Source: Dehalococcoidia bacterium (GTDB taxonomy: Bacteria > Chloroflexota > Dehalococcoidia > GIF9 > AB-539-J10). From it: a DNA stretch of 6,352 nt. The notes under the pieces are model-generated. The model saw only the letters and a list, made by a program, of their open reading frames with translations. It was not told the origin of the DNA and did no database searches. The position numbers were made by a program, and so were the translations under genes. Position 1 is the stretch's first letter. The number at the start of each line of letters is the position of its first letter. The stretch lies in the NCBI GenBank assembly GCA_030612345.1, contig JAUWOB010000057.1, positions 1-6,352 of the forward strand, written 5' to 3'. This document shows positions 6,316 through 6,352 of the stretch, one piece after another.

Positions 6316-6352
6316 AAAAAGCCGATACCATATTCGCGCAGACTCGCGGCTT
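6316..6352 (-). terminator. possible terminator of a gene beyond the right edge
   Basis: Read on the - strand, AAGCCG (6352-6347) pairs with CGGCTT (6324-6319), and the T-run continues TTTTT to 6316. The loop is long (22 bases) but contains a CGCG/CGCG pair that may shorten it. The stem may continue outside the window, and A-run plus T-run symmetry could make it bidirectional. It would end a - strand gene entering from the right. The rest of 6225-6315 shows nothing I can name. Confidence 0.35.

Noticed and set aside
1..6352. CRISPR array, tRNA, rRNA, insertion sequence or toxin-antitoxin module
   Set aside because: No regularly spaced short repeats, no tRNA-like cloverleaf and no transposase-like or toxin-like protein were seen. 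The three repeat copies are too diverged and too far apart for CRISPR.

Overview
The window holds four protein genes in ordinary bacterial layout: one on the + strand cut by the left edge, then three on the - strand. GC is moderately high (clearly over 55% in the first gene, nearer 50-55% further right). Starts are bacterial, with a perfect Shine-Dalgarno before the lipoprotein gene, and there is a sigma70-like promoter. From memory, the radical SAM protein and the lipoprotein's C-terminal domain look most like uncharacterised proteins of anaerobic Chloroflexota (Dehalococcoidia-like genomes). That assignment is an inference from protein style, not something the sequence proves.

Left (2-2827, +): the C-terminal 941 residues of a large UvrD/RecB-like helicase fused to a C-terminal PD-(D/E)XK nuclease, i.e. 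an AddA/RecB-type double-strand-break resection enzyme. The Walker A end lies outside the window. Next comes a convergent spacer (2828-3071) with no gene.

Middle (3072-4058, -): a complete PflX-type (COG1313-like) radical SAM enzyme with a CxxxCxxC cluster motif and an extra N-terminal four-cysteine motif. A good promoter (4107-4135) drives it and argues for the internal ATG at 4058 over the upstream GTG at 4094. The spacer 4095-4298 separates it from the next unit.

Right (4299-6080, -): a likely two-gene operon. A secreted lipoprotein with a beta-sandwich-like domain and a His/Trp-rich C-terminal domain comes first. After 30 bases comes an integral membrane methyltransferase of the isoprenylcysteine/phospholipid methyltransferase superfamily. 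The leader of this operon (6081-6352) contains a perfect 15-bp operator-like dyad, and a possible terminator of a gene beyond the right edge lies at the window end.

The most unusual thing in the window is not a gene. All three sizeable intergenic gaps (2828-3071, 4095-4298, 6081-6352) carry a diverged copy of the same roughly 50-70 base element in the same orientation, and two of the copies retain a small hairpin with a covarying pair. It looks like an old dispersed intergenic repeat family. No CRISPR array, insertion sequence, tRNA or rRNA was seen, and there is no convincing new defence or mobile system here.
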